Shown here in pieces: positions 37,750 to 46,833 of a stretch of DNA of 64,000 bases. A program made the position numbers and the translations under genes. The DNA is from Methylobacillus glycogenes JCM 2850 (lineage in GTDB: Bacteria > Pseudomonadota > Gammaproteobacteria > Burkholderiales > Methylophilaceae), in assembly GCF_000617925.1 (NCBI RefSeq), contig NZ_BAMT01000001.1, forward strand, positions 496,001-560,000. The letters are read 5' to 3'. The notes beneath the pieces were generated by a model. The model was not told the DNA's origin. It saw only the letters and a list, made by a program, of their open reading frames with translations, and did not search any database. Numbering within the stretch: position 1 is the first letter of the stretch; each line of letters starts with the position of its first letter.

Positions 37750-39334
37750 TCAGGCTTCGTCTGGGCCTGATACCGTGAGCTTGTTGCCCGGGGCGATATG
37801 CGAGCCAGTTAGTTTGTTCCAGCGCTTCAAGTCCTTGCTTTGCACATCAAACTTGCGGGCTATGCTATCCAGAGTGTCGCCACGTTTCACCACATAATGC
37901 TTGTTGGCTACTGCTTTTTTGACAGCTGCAGCATGGGTGGTGCTGACGCTAATGCTGAGTTGCTGGCCAGGTTTGAGCTGGCTGGACTTCAGACTATTCA
38001 TGCTCATGATCTGCTGCGCAGTCGTGCCATGTTTTTTGGCAATGGCGTGCAGGGTTTCACCGCTGCGTACCGTGTATTGCAGCTTGTTGCTGGCATTGGG
38101 GTTGCTGATAGTGGCAACGCTGACCTGACCGTGATCATTGACGGCAATCACTGCTTCGGCATCGCTACTTTCCTGGGTAGGCACCAACAGCGGCATATTG
38201 CTCTTGATCTGGGTGCTGCCGCTCAAGCCATTGACGTCGCGCAACTTACTGGCATCAATACCAAACTTGCGCGCGATGCTATCCATGCGCTCGCCACGCT
38301 TGGCATGATAGGTCTGCCAACTGACCAGAGGCTTGTCGTAAGCCGAAAGGTTGTTGGTGAATATCTCGGCGGCGGTAATCGGCAACAGGATTTCATGCAC
38401 ATTGCCATTGGCAGTCAGTACCGGGCGGTTATATTCCGGATTGAGTGAAGAAAATTCTTCATAGGATATTTCTGCCAGCTCTGCCGCCAGCCGTGCATCA
38501 ATCTGCTGCGGCGCGGTGACCTTGGTGAAATAAGGCCGATTGGGAATACTTTGGATATTCAGGCCATAACGTTGCGGGTTGGTCATGATGTTCTTGACCG
38601 CCTGCAGCTTGGGCACGTAATTCTTGGTTTCGTCGGAAAGATCCAGGCTTTGGTAATCAGTGGGCAGGCCACGGCTACGGTTGCGCTCTATGGCCCGGCC
38701 CACTGTGCCTTCGCCAGCATTGTAGCTGCCAGCGCCAGATCCAGGTGCCAAACATCACATAGAGTTTTTGCAGATAAGTCAGCGCGGCATTAGTGGCAGC
38801 GGTAACGTCCCTACGGTTGTCCATCCACCAATCCTGCTTCAGGCCAAAGTTTTTGCCAGTGGAAGGAATGAATTGCCAGATACCCGAGGCGCTGCTACGC
38901 GAAAGCGCCTGCGGATTGAAGGCGCTTTCTATCATGGGCAGTAGGGCAATTTCGGTGGGCATGCCGCGCTTCTGTAGTTCTTCAACAATATGGTAGAGAT
39001 AGCGCTGGCTGCGATCCACCATGCGTTTGACATAGTCAGGGCGCGTTGAGTACCAGTTTTCGTGATTTTGCGTGTAGGGAGATTGCAGTTCGGGAATGGC
39101 GTAGCCATCTTTGATGCGTTGCCAGAGATCAAGCGCAATCAGATCTGAGGACGTTCGCGGCAGTCGGCTGGCCGCAATCGTGTTATCTGGCAGGTAATTG
39201 ACGAATTCTTCGCCGGGATAGTCATTGAGGATAACAATTTCATCGCCTGCAACATTGCTATCAGCAGAGGCCAGTGACGCAGCAAAAACAGGGGAGGCCA
39301 GCAATAGCAGCTGTAGCAGGGACCTGACAGTCAT
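37750..39334 (-). CDS. mltD: Membrane-bound lytic murein transglycosylase D, frameshifted in this sequence
   Basis: Peptidoglycan-cleaving transglycosylase, about 530 residues. Signal peptide LLQLLLLASPVFAASLASA, then the SLT domain: catalytic Glu in LLPMIESAFNPQALSRSSASG, GIWQFIPSTGKNFGL, TNAALTYLQKLYVMFGTW. The frame breaks at 38735-38750. Two added bases (a G after TGG and a T in the next block) restore DLALAAYNAGEG, the conserved active-site block, and the reading continues. The C-terminal half has three LysM repeats, starting at YHAKRGERMDSIARKF, YTVRSGETLHAIAKKH and YVVKRGDTLDSIARKF. One added base cannot fix it, so two lesions are needed. It lies between gloB and the peptide-binding protein, same strand. 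Confidence 0.87.
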
Positions 39335-39452
39335 TCGGACTTCTCGGAGGGCTCTAGAGTGCTAGGATAGTAGCTAAACTTGCAAGCCAGCGTCAAGTGC
39401 GCAACCAATCTGCAAGCCGCTTGGAGATGGGTTGTAAACTTACTTGTCGCCA

Positions 39453-40235
39453 TCAAAAACGATTACGCATCTGCCTGAGCTGTGTAAACACTTCTAGTGG
39501 CTCCTGCATCTTGGTGACGTCTTGTAAACCTGGCTCATGGCAGCGCAGGAAGGGGTTGGTGGCTAGTTCCAAGGCCAGGCTTGAAGGCAGGCTAGGTAAA
39601 CCTTGCGCACGCAAGGCCGTAGTTGCAGCCTGGCGCGCTAGCAGGCTGGCATGAGTAGGCTGCAGGCTGAGCGCAAAGCGTAGATTATGGGCGGTGTATT
39701 CGTGAGCGCAGTAAATAGCGGTATCTACCGGTAATTGGGCGAGTTGCTGCAGTGAGTGAAACATCTGTGCAGGCGTGCCCTCGAACAATCTGCCGCAACC
39801 TGCACCAAACAAGGTATCGCCGCAGAATAGCTGTTTTTTATCGTCAAATTTGCTCTCGCCAACATAAGCCACATGATCCAGGGTATGCCCGGGGACGCTC
39901 AGCACCGTGAGCATCAAGCTATCGCCAAAGAGGCTGAGGCTGCTATCAGCGTTGACAGTTTGATAATCAAAGCTGAAGCGCGGATTATGCGGTGAATAGA
40001 CCTGGGCAGAAGGGCTATGCTCAAGAAGTGCGGCAATGCCATTGGTGTGGTCGCCATGGTGGTGGGTCACCAGAATGGCATCCAGAATGTAGTTACCCTG
40101 CGTCAGCGCACTAATCACAGGTGCGGCATCGCCTGGGTCAACCACCACGGCATGGCCTTGCTGCACCAGTAACCAGATATAGTTGTCCTCCAGGGCGGGA
40201 ATGGGGATAATTTCTAGCATCTCAACGTCACTCAT
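39453..40235 (-). CDS. gloB: Hydroxyacylglutathione hydrolase (glyoxalase II)
   Basis: 260-residue metallo-beta-lactamase-fold enzyme hydrolysing S-lactoylglutathione (in a methylotroph possibly linked to glutathione-dependent detoxification). Metal ligands: THHHGDHTNG motif, GHTLDHVAYVG, FCGDTLFGAGCGRLFEG and YCAHEYTAHNLRF. Ends in RRFR-like MRNRF. The start may be ATG 40235 or five codons downstream (MLEIIPIPALEDNYIW, the commoner N-terminus). It is divergent from the methyltransferase gene with only 18 bases between starts. Confidence 0.94.
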   Translation of the reverse strand: MSDVEMLEIIPIPALEDNYIWLLVQQGHAVVVDPGDAAPVISALTQGNYILDAILVTHHHGDHTNGIAALLEHSPSAQVYSPHNPRFSFDYQTVNADSSLSLFGDSLMLTVLSVPGHTLDHVAYVGESKFDDKKQLFCGDTLFGAGCGRLFEGTPAQMFHSLQQLAQLPVDTAIYCAHEYTAHNLRFALSLQPTHASLLARQAATTALRAQGLPSLPSSLALELATNPFLRCHEPGLQDVTKMQEPLEVFTQLRQMRNRF

Positions 40236-40253
40236 TTTGTCTGCCGCCTATTT

Positions 40254-41006
40254 ATGTCTATTGAGCAAGGGATGTCAACAATAAGCGCGGCACATTGGCT
40301 GGCGAGTCCATTGGGGCTATACCTGCAAGAGCAGGAGCAAGCCTTGTTCGATAACGCCGTGCACGATATTTTCGGTTTCAATGCCTTGCAGTTTGGCATG
40401 CTGGAAATGCCTTTGCTGCGCAACTGCCGCATTCCCTATCAATATCGCGCTGATGTTAGTGCTGGACAGCTACAGTGTGAGTCCCACCGCTTACCATTCA
40501 GTGCCGATACGCTGGACATGTTGTTGTTACCCCACACGCTGGATTTCAGTGAACATCCACATCAAACCTTGCGCGAAGCGGCGCGTGTACTGGTGCCAGA
40601 AGGTCATCTGATCATCACTGGTTTCAACCCCGTCAGTGCCTGGGGCTTGCGCCGATTGGCCAATGACAAGGGCACTTACCCCTGGGACGCCAATTTTCTC
40701 AGCCTGATGCGGGTCAAGGATTGGCTGACGTTGCTGGATTTTGAGATTGTTGATAGCCGCATGACCTGTCATCGCCTGCCTTTCCAGCACAAGCGCTTCT
40801 GTGGTCGTTCCAACTTAGTTGAGCGTCTAGGCGGGCGTTTGTGGCCCATGATGGGTGGGGTATACTTCGTGCTCGCCAAAAAACGTGTGCTGGGCATGCG
40901 CCTGATCAAGCCTGCCTGGAGCAAGGCCAAGCTCAAGGCCAACCTGATTCCCACACCGACCCAAAGAACGGACGTACAAAACAAGCATGAGCAATCAAGT
41001 CGTTGA
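40254..41006 (+). CDS. SAM-dependent class I methyltransferase
   Basis: 250-residue Methyltransf_11-like protein located between gloB and rnhA, as in many betaproteobacteria. Motif I is weak ([15 protein letters not shown] lacks the usual Gly-rich loop); motifs II-III are visible in [19 protein letters not shown] and [19 protein letters not shown]. The C-terminal part has basic residues ([12 protein letters not shown]). The substrate is unknown. The end overlaps the rnhA start by 20 bases. The missing glycine loop makes this a diverged or possibly SAM-binding-impaired member. Confidence 0.75.
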   Translation: MSIEQGMSTISAAHWLASPLGLYLQEQEQALFDNAVHDIFGFNALQFGMLEMPLLRNCRIPYQYRADVSAGQLQCESHRLPFSADTLDMLLLPHTLDFSEHPHQTLREAARVLVPEGHLIITGFNPVSAWGLRRLANDKGTYPWDANFLSLMRVKDWLTLLDFEIVDSRMTCHRLPFQHKRFCGRSNLVERLGGRLWPMMGGVYFVLAKKRVLGMRLIKPAWSKAKLKANLIPTPTQRTDVQNKHEQSSR

Positions 41007-41448
41007 AATTTATACAGATGGTGCCTGCAAGGGTAATCCTGGCCCAGGTGGCTGGGGTGCATGGCTGGCGATGGCCGGGCATGAGAAAGAGTTGTATGGC
41101 GGTGAACTGGTGACCACCAATAACCGCATGGAACTCACTGCGGTGATTAAGTCTCTGGAAGCACTCAAGCGCCAGTGCGAAGTGAAAATCTATACGGATT
41201 CTTCTTACGTGCAAAAAGGCATTACCGAGTGGGTGCACAACTGGAAAGCTAGAGGCTGGATGACCAGCGACAAAAAGCCAGTGAAGAATGTGGATTTGTG
41301 GAAGGCACTGGATGCCTTGGTGCAGCAGCACAGCATACAGTGGGTATGGGTCAAGGGGCATGCTGGCAATGTAGGCAACGAGCGTGCAGATGGCCTGGCA
41401 AATCTGGGTGTGGACCAGGTGCTGGCCAAGTCGGTAGCAAAATCCTAA
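40987..41448 (+). CDS. rnhA: Ribonuclease HI
   Basis: 153-residue enzyme degrading RNA in RNA-DNA hybrids. Catalytic carboxylates: Asp11 in [19 protein letters not shown], Glu49 in [10 protein letters not shown], Asp71 in [11 protein letters not shown] and the Asp in [22 protein letters not shown] is the C-terminal motif with the catalytic-site His. Length and motifs are normal. Start overlaps the methyltransferase end; dnaQ follows 42 bases downstream. Confidence 0.97.
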   Translation: MSNQVVEIYTDGACKGNPGPGGWGAWLAMAGHEKELYGGELVTTNNRMELTAVIKSLEALKRQCEVKIYTDSSYVQKGITEWVHNWKARGWMTSDKKPVKNVDLWKALDALVQQHSIQWVWVKGHAGNVGNERADGLANLGVDQVLAKSVAKS

Positions 41449-41490
41449 TCACCCCAACCATCAATCCATTACAGCCCGGGAATTCAAGCC

Positions 41491-42180
41491 ATGCGCCAGA
41501 TTTTTCTAGATACTGAAACCACAGGCCTCTACCATACCCAAGGCCACCGCATCATCGAAATTGCCGGGGTAGAGCTGGTCAATCGCCGCCTGACCAACAA
41601 TCATTTTCATGTTTACCTGAACCCGGATCGCGATATCGATGCTGGCGCGCAGGAAGTGCATGGCATTACCTTGGAATTCTTGCAGGATAAGCCGCGTTTC
41701 CCAGAGATTGTTGATGAGTTTTTGCAGTTTGTTGCGGGTGCCGATCTGATTATCCATAACGCGCCTTTCGATATTGGCTTTCTTAATGCCGAGTTGGGCA
41801 AGATAGGCAGACCCAATATTGAGCATGGCGTGCTGGAGATTATAGATACACTCAAGCTGGCCAAGGAAATGCGGCCAGGGCAGCGTAACAATCTGGATGC
41901 GCTTTGCCGACACTTCGGCGTGGATAACTCCACCCGCACCCTGCACGGCGCCTTGCTAGATGCCGAATTGCTCGCTGATGTTTACATGGCTATGACGCGC
42001 GGCCAGGAAAGCCTGATGATCGATATGCTGGATCATCACGAGCAGGATCAGGGTGGCGAGATGGAATTAGGCAGCAACAAGCCTTTGATAGTGCTGGCGG
42101 CCAGCGAGGCAGAGCAGCAGGAGCACGAAGCTTATTTACAGGGTTTGCTCAAGGGTGGTAGTTGCGTCTGGGCGCAATAG
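41491..42180 (+). CDS. dnaQ: DNA polymerase III epsilon subunit (proofreading exonuclease)
   Basis: 229-residue DnaQ 3'-5' exonuclease. ExoI motif FLDTETTGLYHTQGHRIIEIAGVEL, ExoII HNAPFDIGFLNAEL, ExoIII HGALLDAELLADVY with the catalytic Asp residues and His. The C-terminal tail past residue 180 (MELGSNKPLIVLAASEAEQ) would bind the alpha subunit. rnhA-dnaQ adjacency is conserved. A strong terminator follows. Confidence 0.95.
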   Translation: MRQIFLDTETTGLYHTQGHRIIEIAGVELVNRRLTNNHFHVYLNPDRDIDAGAQEVHGITLEFLQDKPRFPEIVDEFLQFVAGADLIIHNAPFDIGFLNAELGKIGRPNIEHGVLEIIDTLKLAKEMRPGQRNNLDALCRHFGVDNSTRTLHGALLDAELLADVYMAMTRGQESLMIDMLDHHEQDQGGEMELGSNKPLIVLAASEAEQQEHEAYLQGLLKGGSCVWAQ

Positions 42181-42207
42181 CTTTTAATCCTACGCTGCGT
42201 TAAAAAT

Positions 42208-42244
42208 AAAAAGAGCTTGCTGATGCAAGCTCTTTTTATTTTTT
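42208..42244. terminator. Bidirectional terminator between dnaQ and queD
   Basis: AAAAAGAGCTTGC / GCAAGCTCTTTTT stem with TGAT loop, A-run before and T-run after, lying between convergent dnaQ and queD; it can serve both. Confidence 0.9.
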
Positions 42245-42279
42245 GGGTGATGCCAAGCTAGCCCGCTTAGCCCAGCGCA

Positions 42280-42705
42280 TCAGCAGCTGTTGGGGGTTTC
42301 ATACAGTCTTACACGTTCCAGCTTAAGGCTATTGCCATAGGTATCGGTGTATTCAGCCTGCAAGATTCTGAACGCTTCGGCCGCCATGTTCTCGGCGGTT
42401 GGCACGGCCTTGAAGATCACGGTTTTGTGGTCAGGCAGGCTGCGCAAAAACTCCAGCACTACTGCGTCCTTCTCATATACCAGAAACGCATGATCCCAAA
42501 CGTCGACCACAGTGCGTTTAGCAATGGCTTTAACATCGGAGAAGTCCATCACCATGCCGTTATCGGATAGACCATCCTGCACAATGATATTGCCGGACAG
42601 GGTGATCTCTAGTGCATAGCGATGACCATGCAGGTTGCGACATTGGCTTTTATGGCTGGGAATGCGATGGCCAGCATCGAATTCAAGGCGGGTGGTAATT
42701 TGCAT
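42280..42705 (-). CDS. queD: 6-carboxy-5,6,7,8-tetrahydropterin synthase
   Basis: 141-residue PTPS-fold enzyme of queuosine (7-deazaguanine) synthesis. ATG 42705 starts MQITTRLEFDAGHRIPSHKSQ, the usual N-terminus. Zn ligands: His in DAGHR and both His in LHGHRY; catalytic Cys in SQCRNLHGH; partner residues in VWDHAFLVYEKD (Asp-His). Ends with VRLYETPNSC, where the Glu near the C-terminus binds the pterin. No other que gene is in the window. Confidence 0.93.
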   Translation of the reverse strand: MQITTRLEFDAGHRIPSHKSQCRNLHGHRYALEITLSGNIIVQDGLSDNGMVMDFSDVKAIAKRTVVDVWDHAFLVYEKDAVVLEFLRSLPDHKTVIFKAVPTAENMAAEAFRILQAEYTDTYGNSLKLERVRLYETPNSC

Positions 42706-42796
42706 GGCGCAGATTATAGCAGTAACGCTAGAGCTGCATGTGATCTCAGCGCGGCTGTCATTGCCATTGCAGCAAGACTGGCCATGCAATCAAACG

Positions 42797-43747
42797 CTAT
42801 AACCCAGCCAGAGTGCGTACATGACTAGTCGCTGCCTGGCCCAGCGCAGGCAGATGATAGCCGCCCTCCAGCAGTGAGACTATGCGCTTGCCCGCATGGC
42901 GCTCAGCCACCTGCATCGCAAAGCTGGTGACCCAGGCGTAATCCTCATTTTGCAGTTTGAGTTGCGCCAGCGGGTCTTGCGCGTGGGCATCAAAGCCTGC
43001 AGAAATAAACAGCATCTGCGGTTTGAAGCGCTCCAGCGCAGGGGCTATTTCAGTCTGTACCGCAGCGCGGAAACCCTCACTGCCAGTGCCTGCCGCCAGC
43101 GGCACGTTGATCATGCGCTCAGTCCTGCTATCCGCACCCCGGTGTGGATAGTGCGGATGCTGGAAGGTGGAGCATAGCATCACGCGCTCATCATTCTTGA
43201 AAATATCCTCGCTACCATCACCGTGATGCACGTCAAAATCCAGAATCGCCACGCGCTTGAGGCCATGCGCAGCCAGGGCGTGTGCCACGCCAACGGCGAT
43301 ATGGTTAAAGATGCAGAAGCCAGCTGCGCGGGATTTGCCAGCATGGTGGCCAGGTGGCCGTACGCAACAAAAGGCATTGCTTGCCTTGCCTTGCATCACT
43401 AAGTCTGTAGCCAGCACCGCAGCGCCAGAGGCATGCAAACAGGCGGATAAGGACATAGGGCCCATGGCAGTATCCGGGTCTAGCCGGACTAATCCCGCGC
43501 GTGGAGCCAGTTCACGGATTTTTTGCACATAGGCGGCGGAGTGCACGCGTAGCAATTGCTCATCGCTGGCTTCAGGCGCTATATGGCGTTGCAGGCTAGC
43601 GAGTAGGGTGTTGGGGCTTTTGTGTGAAGAGATTTTTTCTTGCGCTAGCGCGTCAAGAATGGCGGTAATGCGGGCAGGAGACTCCGGATGCTGACCATCC
43701 ATAACGTGAAGCAAGGTGTCGGGATGTGTCAGCAGCGCGGTCGTCAC
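42797..43747 (-). CDS. Histone-deacetylase-family (class II, AcuC/APAH-like) amidohydrolase
   Basis: 316-residue Zn hydrolase. Motifs: RPPGHHAGKSRAAGFCIFN with the active-site His pair, AILDFDVHHGDG with Zn-binding Asp and His, FISAGFDAHAQDPL with the second Zn Asp, and LEGGYHLPALG. In bacteria such proteins deacetylate small amines or lysines; the substrate is unknown. GTG start overlaps the rsgA stop (GTGA), so it is translationally coupled to rsgA and follows it. Confidence 0.9.
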   Translation of the reverse strand: MTTALLTHPDTLLHVMDGQHPESPARITAILDALAQEKISSHKSPNTLLASLQRHIAPEASDEQLLRVHSAAYVQKIRELAPRAGLVRLDPDTAMGPMSLSACLHASGAAVLATDLVMQGKASNAFCCVRPPGHHAGKSRAAGFCIFNHIAVGVAHALAAHGLKRVAILDFDVHHGDGSEDIFKNDERVMLCSTFQHPHYPHRGADSRTERMINVPLAAGTGSEGFRAAVQTEIAPALERFKPQMLFISAGFDAHAQDPLAQLKLQNEDYAWVTSFAMQVAERHAGKRIVSLLEGGYHLPALGQAATSHVRTLAGL

Positions 43748-44624
43748 GAGATTTCACCTCTTAGCTGCTGGTAATAATCCAGCCGTCTGGTGGCGATGGC
43801 ACCAGAGGCAACGGCCTCGTGGATGGCACAGCCTGGCTCCTTTAGGTGGCGACAATTGGCAAAACGGCATTTGCCGAGGAAAGGGCGGAATTCCCTGAAT
43901 GCCATTTCCAGCTCATCAGGCCCCAGATGGTGCAAGCCAAACTCCTGCAGGCCGGGTGAATCTATCAGGGCACTTTCAGCATCCAGATGGTAAAGATGGG
44001 CGGCGGTGGTGGTGTGCTTGCCACTATCCAGCACGCTGGAGACTTCCTGGGTACGCACCTGCAGCCCTGGCAGTAATTGATTGATGATGGTGGACTTTCC
44101 CATGCCGGATTGGCCTACCAGGACGCTGACCTCACCCTTGAGCCATTGCCGCAGTGGTGTGATGTCCTGGTGTGCTGATAACGCTTGTATGGTGTAACCC
44201 AGCGCGGTGTAGGGTTCCAGTCTGGCCAGCACAGCCTCGGCATCGCGAGATCGCATTTATTCAGCACAATCACGGCGCGGATATTGGCGGTTTCTGCGGC
44301 CAGCAAACAGCGGTTGAGCAGTTCTTCATAAAAGCTCGGCGTGGTAGCCAAGACGATAATCACCTGGGTGACATTGGCTGCCAGCATTTTGCTGCGCATG
44401 CTGTTGCTGCGATAGAGCAAGCTTTGGCGGGGCTTAAGTTTTTCCACCACGGCTTCATTGGGGCTGGTCATGCGCACCTGCACCTGGTCACCGCAGGCAA
44501 GATCGGTTTTCTTGCCGCGGGTGACACAGCTGATGACGCGGCTTTCGCCGTCATCGCTTTTGATTTCTACGCCAAAACGCTTGCCATAGGAGGCAACCAC
44601 CAAACCATCTAGCAAGCTAGTCAT
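43744..44624 (-). CDS. rsgA: Ribosome small-subunit-dependent GTPase RsgA, frameshifted in this sequence
   Basis: Circularly permuted GTPase for 30S maturation, about 293 residues. N-terminal OB domain (YGKRFGVEIKSDDGE), then G4 VLNKCDLA before G1 GQSGMGKSTIIN and G3 LIDSPGLQEFGL, as expected for the permuted order. C-terminal Zn motif CRFANCRHLKEPGCAIHEAV. The frame breaks at about 44244; adding one C on the plus strand (a G in the gene) turns CDLAMP into CDLADAEAVLARLEPY and continues to 43744. Gene order M48 peptidase, rsgA, deacetylase is on one strand with tiny gaps. Confidence 0.9.
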
Positions 44625-44629
44625 CTAGC

Positions 44630-45886
44630 TTAACGTGCAGTAAAGGCATTAAGGCGGGCAATGCGTATGCTGGCAGGTGGGTGTGAATCATAGAAGGCCG
44701 AGTGCAGCGGGTCTGGCGTCAGGGTAGAGGCGTTGTCTCTATACAGTTTGACCAAGGCTTCTACCAAATCATCGGCATTGGCATTGGTGGCGGCGTATTC
44801 ATCGGCCTCAAATTCATTCTTGCGCGAATATCCCGCCATCAGTGGGCGTAACAGGAACAAAAATACTGGACTTACCAGCATAAACAACATCAGCGCCATA
44901 TAGGGACTGGCTTGATTGACGCCCAAGCCAAGATAGAACCATTCTTGTTTAACCAGCCAGCCCAGCAGGGCCAAGCCCAGGAAGCTTACCAGGAACATCA
45001 GCGCAATACGCTTGATCACGTGCTTGTGTTTGAAGTGACCCAGTTCATGCGCGAGCACCGCTTCAATTTCATCACCATTGAGACGCTCCAGCAGGGTGTC
45101 GAAGAACACCACGCGCTTGCTGGCACCAAAGCCCGTGAAGTAGGCATTGCCATGGCTGCTGCGTGTGGATCCATCCATCACAAACAAACCCTGGGACTTG
45201 AAACCGCACTTGGTCAGCAGCGCTTCAATGCGTGTCTTCAGCGATTGATCAGCGAGAGGTGAGAACTTGTTGAACAGCGGGGCGATGAAGGTGGGGTAGA
45301 TCGCCAGCATCAAGAGATTGAATACACTCCATACTACCCATAGATACAGCCACCAGTAATCACCAGCGCCTTGCATCAACCATAGTGCGGCAAACAGAAG
45401 TGGTGCACCCAACAGCAGGCCAACGATGCTGTGCTTGATCATGTCCATAAAGTACATGCCTGGCGTCATTTTGTTGAAACCGAAGTGCTGATCGACCACA
45501 AAAGTACGGTAATAATCAAAAGGCAGGTCCAGCAGACTGCTGACCACCAAGGCACTAAGAATCACCGCAGCACCACGCAAAATTTCCTGATCTGGCAGAA
45601 AGCCGCGCCAGATATCATCTATTAACTGCAAGCCACCACCTACGGTTAGCGCTGCCAGCAGTGCGGCCTGGAACACGGTTTCGAGCAGAGCAGTGCGAGT
45701 CTTGGCCGAAGAATAATCAGCGGCTTTCTGATGCGCATCCAGGCTGATGCTGGGATTGAAAGCGGCAGGAACCTGATTACGATGTGATTGGATATAGCTT
45801 ACATGACGCCGACCCAGCCAAACACGGATCAAAGTGGTGGATACCAGCAGCGCAAGAAACAGGAAGGTAAGATTGGTCGCCATCAT
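44630..45886 (-). CDS. M48-family membrane metallopeptidase (Ste24/CAAX protease type)
   Basis: 418-residue multi-pass integral membrane protease. HELGH at residues 280-284 is the Zn motif, with the third ligand Glu in KNEFEADEYAA near 350. N-terminal half has the five to six helices of the Ste24 fold and an N-terminal Peptidase_M48_N region (YRTFVVDQHFGFNKMTPGMYF). GSTRSSHGNAYFTGFG is the conserved stretch before the active site. Bacterial members probably act on membrane proteins; no CAAX processing is implied. rsgA starts six bases after its stop. Divergent from orn. Confidence 0.9.
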   Translation of the reverse strand: MMATNLTFLFLALLVSTTLIRVWLGRRHVSYIQSHRNQVPAAFNPSISLDAHQKAADYSSAKTRTALLETVFQAALLAALTVGGGLQLIDDIWRGFLPDQEILRGAAVILSALVVSSLLDLPFDYYRTFVVDQHFGFNKMTPGMYFMDMIKHSIVGLLLGAPLLFAALWLMQGAGDYWWLYLWVVWSVFNLLMLAIYPTFIAPLFNKFSPLADQSLKTRIEALLTKCGFKSQGLFVMDGSTRSSHGNAYFTGFGASKRVVFFDTLLERLNGDEIEAVLAHELGHFKHKHVIKRIALMFLVSFLGLALLGWLVKQEWFYLGLGVNQASPYMALMLFMLVSPVFLFLLRPLMAGYSRKNEFEADEYAATNANADDLVEALVKLYRDNASTLTPDPLHSAFYDSHPPASIRIARLNAFTAR

Positions 45887-45976
45887 TTTTATGCTTTATC
45901 GGTTAAAATATTGTGTTTATTTTGAAGCATGAAAGCGGTGTAAGGTTCACCTGTCTTTACATGCGGTCACATTTTA

Positions 45977-46537
45977 ATGGAAATCATGATGGCACAACAC
46001 AACGACAACTTAATCTGGCTGGATATGGAAATGAGCGGCTTGCTCCCTGATAGCGACCGTATTCTCGAACTTGCAGCTGTTGTCACAGATGCTGAGCTTA
46101 ATGTACTGGGCGAATCTCCAGTGCTGGTGATCCATCAATCTGACGCTGTGCTTGATGGCATGGATGCCTGGAATAAGGGCACCCATGGTCGCTCAGGCCT
46201 GATTGATAAGGTGAAGGCTTCCACGCTGGACGAAGCCGCCGCTACCCAGCAAATGATTGCTTTCCTGCAAGAATACGTGCCAGCGGGTAAATCCCCTATG
46301 TGCGGTAACTCCATCTGTCAGGACAGACGCTTTATGGCGCGCTACATGCCAGAGCTGGAGTCTTTCTTCCATTACCGTAATCTGGATGTCAGCGTTTTCA
46401 AGGAACTGGCGCGACGCTGGCGTCCTAGCCTCACTGGTGGTTTCAAGAAAAGCAGCAAGCATGAAGCTTTGGCGGATATCTATGAATCCATCGATGAACT
46501 CAAGTACTACCGCGAGCACTTTATCCGCCTCGAATAG
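45977..46537 (+). CDS. orn: Oligoribonuclease
   Basis: DEDDh exonuclease of about 181-186 residues that degrades short RNAs (2- to 5-mers) and pGpG. Exo[45 protein letters not shown] (ExoII), and [21 protein letters not shown] (ExoIII with His and Asp) are all seen. ATG 45977, 45986 and 45989 are all possible starts; none has a strong ribosome site. The divergent M48 gene lies about 90 bases away. Confidence 0.96.
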   Translation: MEIMMAQHNDNLIWLDMEMSGLLPDSDRILELAAVVTDAELNVLGESPVLVIHQSDAVLDGMDAWNKGTHGRSGLIDKVKASTLDEAAATQQMIAFLQEYVPAGKSPMCGNSICQDRRFMARYMPELESFFHYRNLDVSVFKELARRWRPSLTGGFKKSSKHEALADIYESIDELKYYREHFIRLE

Positions 46538-46571
46538 ATCCGCCTGGAATAGGCTGTTACGAAAGTGACAG

Positions 46572-46600
46572 GCAAAAAAAAGGTGCGCAGTGCGCACCCT
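46572..46600 (-). terminator. Minus-strand intrinsic terminator
   Basis: GGTGCGC / GCGCACC stem with a three-base loop; read on the minus strand it is followed by eight T. It could end glgA transcription about 230 bases past the stop, or end any antisense transcript. Confidence 0.75.
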
Positions 46601-46733
46601 TTAAGGGAGGAGAAGTATAGCTTTGGAGAAAGCTCGCATATAAATGAGCATTAAGCATGCCATTTATCCTGCGTTGGTATCCATAATAGGTGGCAAGTGT
46701 TAATTAAATATTGCGGAGAAGGCCAGAATGGTT

Positions 46734-46771
46734 AGCAAACTGTTAAAAAGATGTAACAGTTTGCTGTTTTT
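46734..46771 (+). terminator. Intrinsic terminator, first of tandem pair
   Basis: AGCAAACTGTT pairs with AACAGTTTGCT around a ten-base A-rich loop, followed by GTTTTTC. Confidence 0.75.
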
Positions 46772-46798
46772 CATGGGATTTCTAGCTGAGTAAGAATG

Positions 46799-46830
46799 AG
46801 CGTCGAGTAAATCCCGACGCTATTTTTTTT
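46799..46830 (+). terminator. Intrinsic terminator, second of tandem pair
   Basis: AGCGTCG pairs with CGACGCT, then ATTTTTTTT. T-run is on the plus strand only. Confidence 0.8.
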
Positions 46831-46833
46831 GGT

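Larger units (their letters stand above)
46604..46830 (+). ncRNA. Candidate small RNA between orn and glgA
   Basis: No open frame of interest. The segment ends in two plus-strand intrinsic terminators: 46734-46771 (11-bp stem AGCAAACTGTT with complement, then GTTTTTC) and 46799-46830 (stem AGCGTCG/CGACGCT then eight T). An inner small hairpin GCTTT-GGAG-AAAGC is seen near the start (about 46620). orn ends 70 bases before and has no other plus-strand terminator, so a long 3' UTR of orn is the main alternative. I see no match to 6S RNA or other known families and no clear promoter. Confidence 0.35.
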
